This document shows, piece after piece, positions 5,909-5,985 of a DNA stretch of 5,985 bases. Made by a program: the position numbers and the translations under genes. A model generated the notes under the pieces. It made no database searches. It saw only the letters and a program-made list of their open reading frames with translations, and was not told the origin of the DNA. Source of the stretch: Leptospira noumeaensis (lineage in GTDB: Bacteria > Spirochaetota > Leptospiria > Leptospirales > Leptospiraceae); contig NZ_RQFK01000006.1 of assembly GCF_004770765.1 (NCBI RefSeq), forward strand, positions 1-5,985, in the 5' to 3' direction. Positions within the stretch are counted from its first letter, which is position 1. Each line of letters starts with the position of its first letter.

Positions 5909-5985
5909 GTATAACAGCAACTAACCGCTTCGCTTCGGGACTTGCGCCCTCGCTCGGTCTGCGACACATAGGCTTCTGGCACTCC
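5909..5985 (+). other. attC recombination site 6 (family B), left part only
   Basis: It begins with GTATAAC (5909-5915), then AGCAA and the arm CTAACCG, and continues as in attC2 and attC5 until the window ends inside the site. The right half, including the arm CGGTTAG and the right core, should follow within about 90 bases. Confidence 0.85.

Larger units (their letters stand above)
1..5985 (+). mobile_element. Integron gene-cassette array (interior part)
   Basis: Six gene units of low GC are separated by five complete and one partial GC-rich repeats at nearly regular cassette-sized intervals. All genes and all repeats point the same way, as in integron arrays. The repeats carry the attC hallmarks: an RYYYAAC-like core at the left, a GTTRRRY-like core at the right, and inner arms that pair but differ in sequence between copies. 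The repeats fall into two families, A (sites 1, 3, 4) and B (sites 2, 5, 6), intermixed along the array. No tyrosine integrase, attI or Pc promoter is visible, so whether this belongs to a complete chromosomal integron or an integrase-free cluster cannot be decided here. Spirochaete (Leptospira-like) origin is an inference from composition and repeat style. Confidence 0.9.
5122..5985 (+). mobile_element. Gene cassette 6 (partial), with extended inverted ends
   Basis: The cassette starts at the attC5 crossover and continues to the window edge within attC6. It holds one gene. Its first 18 bases (5121-5138) are an inverted copy of 5898-5915 except at A5130 (against A5906) and A5131 (against C5905). 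The left end also contains a self-complementary CCTGATCAGG (5133-5142), half of which is the repeat itself. Confidence 0.82.

Noticed and set aside
392..5915. The inverted cassette ends as terminal repeats of transposons
   Set aside because: No transposase or target-site duplication is present, each cassette has a different repeat, and the repeats abut attC cores at the predicted integrase crossover.
233..5985. GC-rich repeats as a CRISPR array, REP elements or structural RNA genes
   Set aside because: They are about 165 bp, separated by whole genes of different length, directional, and bounded by complementary core sites, which fits attC and not CRISPR or REP. Conserved folding is expected of the DNA site itself, so a separate RNA is not needed.
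1..5985. Alternative genetic code (TGA as Trp) for the host
   Set aside because: The other genes write Trp as TGG throughout and none contains an in-frame TGA; at most the upstream cassette gene is odd.

Overview
This window is a stretch of an integron gene-cassette array. Six short AT-rich cassettes, all reading on the + strand, are separated by GC-rich repeats of 163-166 bp that behave as attC recombination sites. Each repeat opens with G(T/C)ATAAC, closes with GTTAT(A/G)C, and has internal arms that pair while their sequence changes from copy to copy. No integrase gene, attI site or cassette promoter lies in the window, so it is the interior of a chromosomal integron or an integrase-less cassette cluster. 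The low GC of the genes, a spirochaete-like lipoprotein signal and the large repeats suggest a spirochaete such as Leptospira. That is an impression, not a proof.

Layout: (1) the tail of an SMI1/KNR4-like gene interrupted by two in-frame TGA codons (1-204), then attC1 (233-398); (2) a RelA/SpoT-type nucleotide synthetase-like gene (433-1377), attC2 (1389-1553); (3) a 481-aa protein with a C-terminal ApeA-like HEPN domain (1571-3016), attC3 (3027-3192); (4) a Phd/YefM antitoxin and PIN toxin pair with its own operator-promoter (3286-4034), attC4 (4043-4205); (5) a predicted lipoprotein of unknown function (4380-4940), attC5 (4962-5127); (6) a DUF4304-like unknown protein (5168-5806), then attC6, cut by the window edge.

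The genes do not form a pathway. Each cassette is an independent unit. The recognisable contents (alarmone-synthetase fold, HEPN, PIN toxin-antitoxin, SUKH-type immunity fold) are typical of stress, toxin-immunity or phage-defence cargo, which agrees with what is known of sedentary integrons.

The most striking observation concerns the cassette ends. In all five cassettes with both ends visible, the first 17-20 bp are an inverted copy of the last 17-20 bp, well beyond the 7-bp core. The sequence outside the core differs among cassettes. Every mismatch falls at position 11 (5 of 5: A at the start, C at the end) or at position 10 (2 of 5). In the linear array these ends belong to different attC sites. 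In an excised circle they would meet and lengthen the attC stem by about 10-13 bp, with a permitted T-G wobble on the bottom strand and a forbidden A-C mismatch on the top strand.
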